Part shown: positions 6,366 through 6,479 of the stretch, in pieces
How the letters are laid out: every line of letters begins with the position of its first letter
Numbering within the stretch: the stretch's first letter is position 1
NCBI GenBank assembly: GCA_013152825.1
Contig: JAADFP010000084.1
Span: 1-6,479 of the forward strand
Direction: 5' to 3'
Length of the DNA: 6,479 nucleotides
Source: Caldisericota bacterium
GTDB taxonomy: Bacteria > CAIJMQ01 > JAADFP01
Notes under the pieces: model-generated
Databases searched by the model: none
The model's input: only the letters and a program-made list of their open reading frames with translations
Told to the model about the DNA's origin: nothing
Made by a program: the position numbers and the translations under genes

Positions 6366-6479
6366 TTATCTCCTCCCTCTGGGTAGGTGAATTAATATCC
6401 ACCACGCCGGCAAAATTATTCCATCCTTTTGTCTCTTCCACGGCTTTAAGCACCGGGTCCCGGGCCATAAGCGTGGAAT
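6355..6479 (-). CDS. C-terminal 40 codons of an upstream gene, probably the ABC substrate-binding protein
   Basis: Reading the minus strand from 6477 gives an open frame, STLMARDPVLKAVEETKGWN and then NFAGVVDINSPTQREEIIEV, ending in TGA at 6355-6357. The other two frames give stop-interrupted or unprotein-like sequence, so this is the real one. The frame overlaps the permease start by 11 nt in an operon-like way. The usual gene order of NitT/TauT importers is binding protein, then permease and ATPase, so a periplasmic substrate-binding protein is the natural guess. The tail itself carries no diagnostic motif. The N-terminus, signal peptide and ligand-binding part lie outside the window. Confidence 0.5.
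   Translation of the reverse strand, partial: STLMARDPVLKAVEETKGWNNFAGVVDINSPTQREEIIEV
6372..6376 (-). promoter_or_regulatory. Shine-Dalgarno that decides the TTG start of the permease
   Basis: The minus strand reads GGGAGGAGATAATTG. GGAGG sits 6 nt before the TTG, inside the coding sequence of the upstream gene. No ATG near this point is in frame with an equally good site, so TTG 6365 is the likely initiation codon. Confidence 0.7.

Noticed and set aside
1..6479. CRISPR arrays, tRNA or rRNA genes, insertion sequences, phage genes
   Set aside because: No regularly spaced repeats, RNA signatures, transposase or phage-like proteins were seen on either strand.

Overview
The window reads as a chromosomal segment of a strictly anaerobic bacterium. 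All recognisable genes lie on the minus strand, so transcription runs from base 6479 towards base 1. The leftmost gene starts a pseudopilin whose N-terminus (FTLIELLVV, then a C-x-SNLRQIG motif) is the style common in the Planctomycetes-Verrucomicrobia-Lentisphaerae-Omnitrophica group. The Ni-Fe CO dehydrogenase and the DUF39 homocysteine-synthesis gene both point to an anaerobe. An Omnitrophota-like or related lineage is my best guess, from style only.

Layout in transcription order: (1) 6355-6479, the C-terminal 40 codons of a gene cut by the window edge, probably the substrate-binding protein of the transporter that follows. (2) 5589-6365, a NitT/TauT/SsuC-type ABC permease. (3) 4820-5611, its ATPase. 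(4) 2817-4808, CooS, the catalytic subunit of anaerobic CO dehydrogenase, with all C-, B- and D-cluster ligands visible. (5) 1515-2724, a DUF39/COG1900 homocysteine-biosynthesis protein, broken near residue 301 by a 4-bp tandem duplication. (6) 328-1335 (or 1380), a ThiF/MoeB/HesA-type E1-like adenylyltransferase with a Zn site, a catalytic Cys and a C-terminal extension. (7) 1-323, a pseudopilin cut by the window edge.

Genes 1-4 overlap or are separated by at most 11 nt and look like one operon; gene 5 follows after 92 nt with a near-perfect Shine-Dalgarno. A larger gap of about 180 nt (1336-1514) before gene 6 holds a perfect 14-bp-stem hairpin and a short heptamer repeat tract. Gene 7 follows gene 6 after only 4 nt.

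Functionally, the window joins one-carbon/low-potential electron chemistry (CooS) to sulfur chemistry (DUF39 sulfide incorporation, an E1-like enzyme of the kind that activates sulfur-carrier proteins, and an importer family that often carries sulfonates or other oxyanions). A testable reading is that CO oxidation supplies reduced ferredoxin for the reductive step of homocysteine formation. That link is inference. No CooF, CooC, acetyl-CoA synthase, MA1822-like ferredoxin or sulfur-carrier gene is present in the window.
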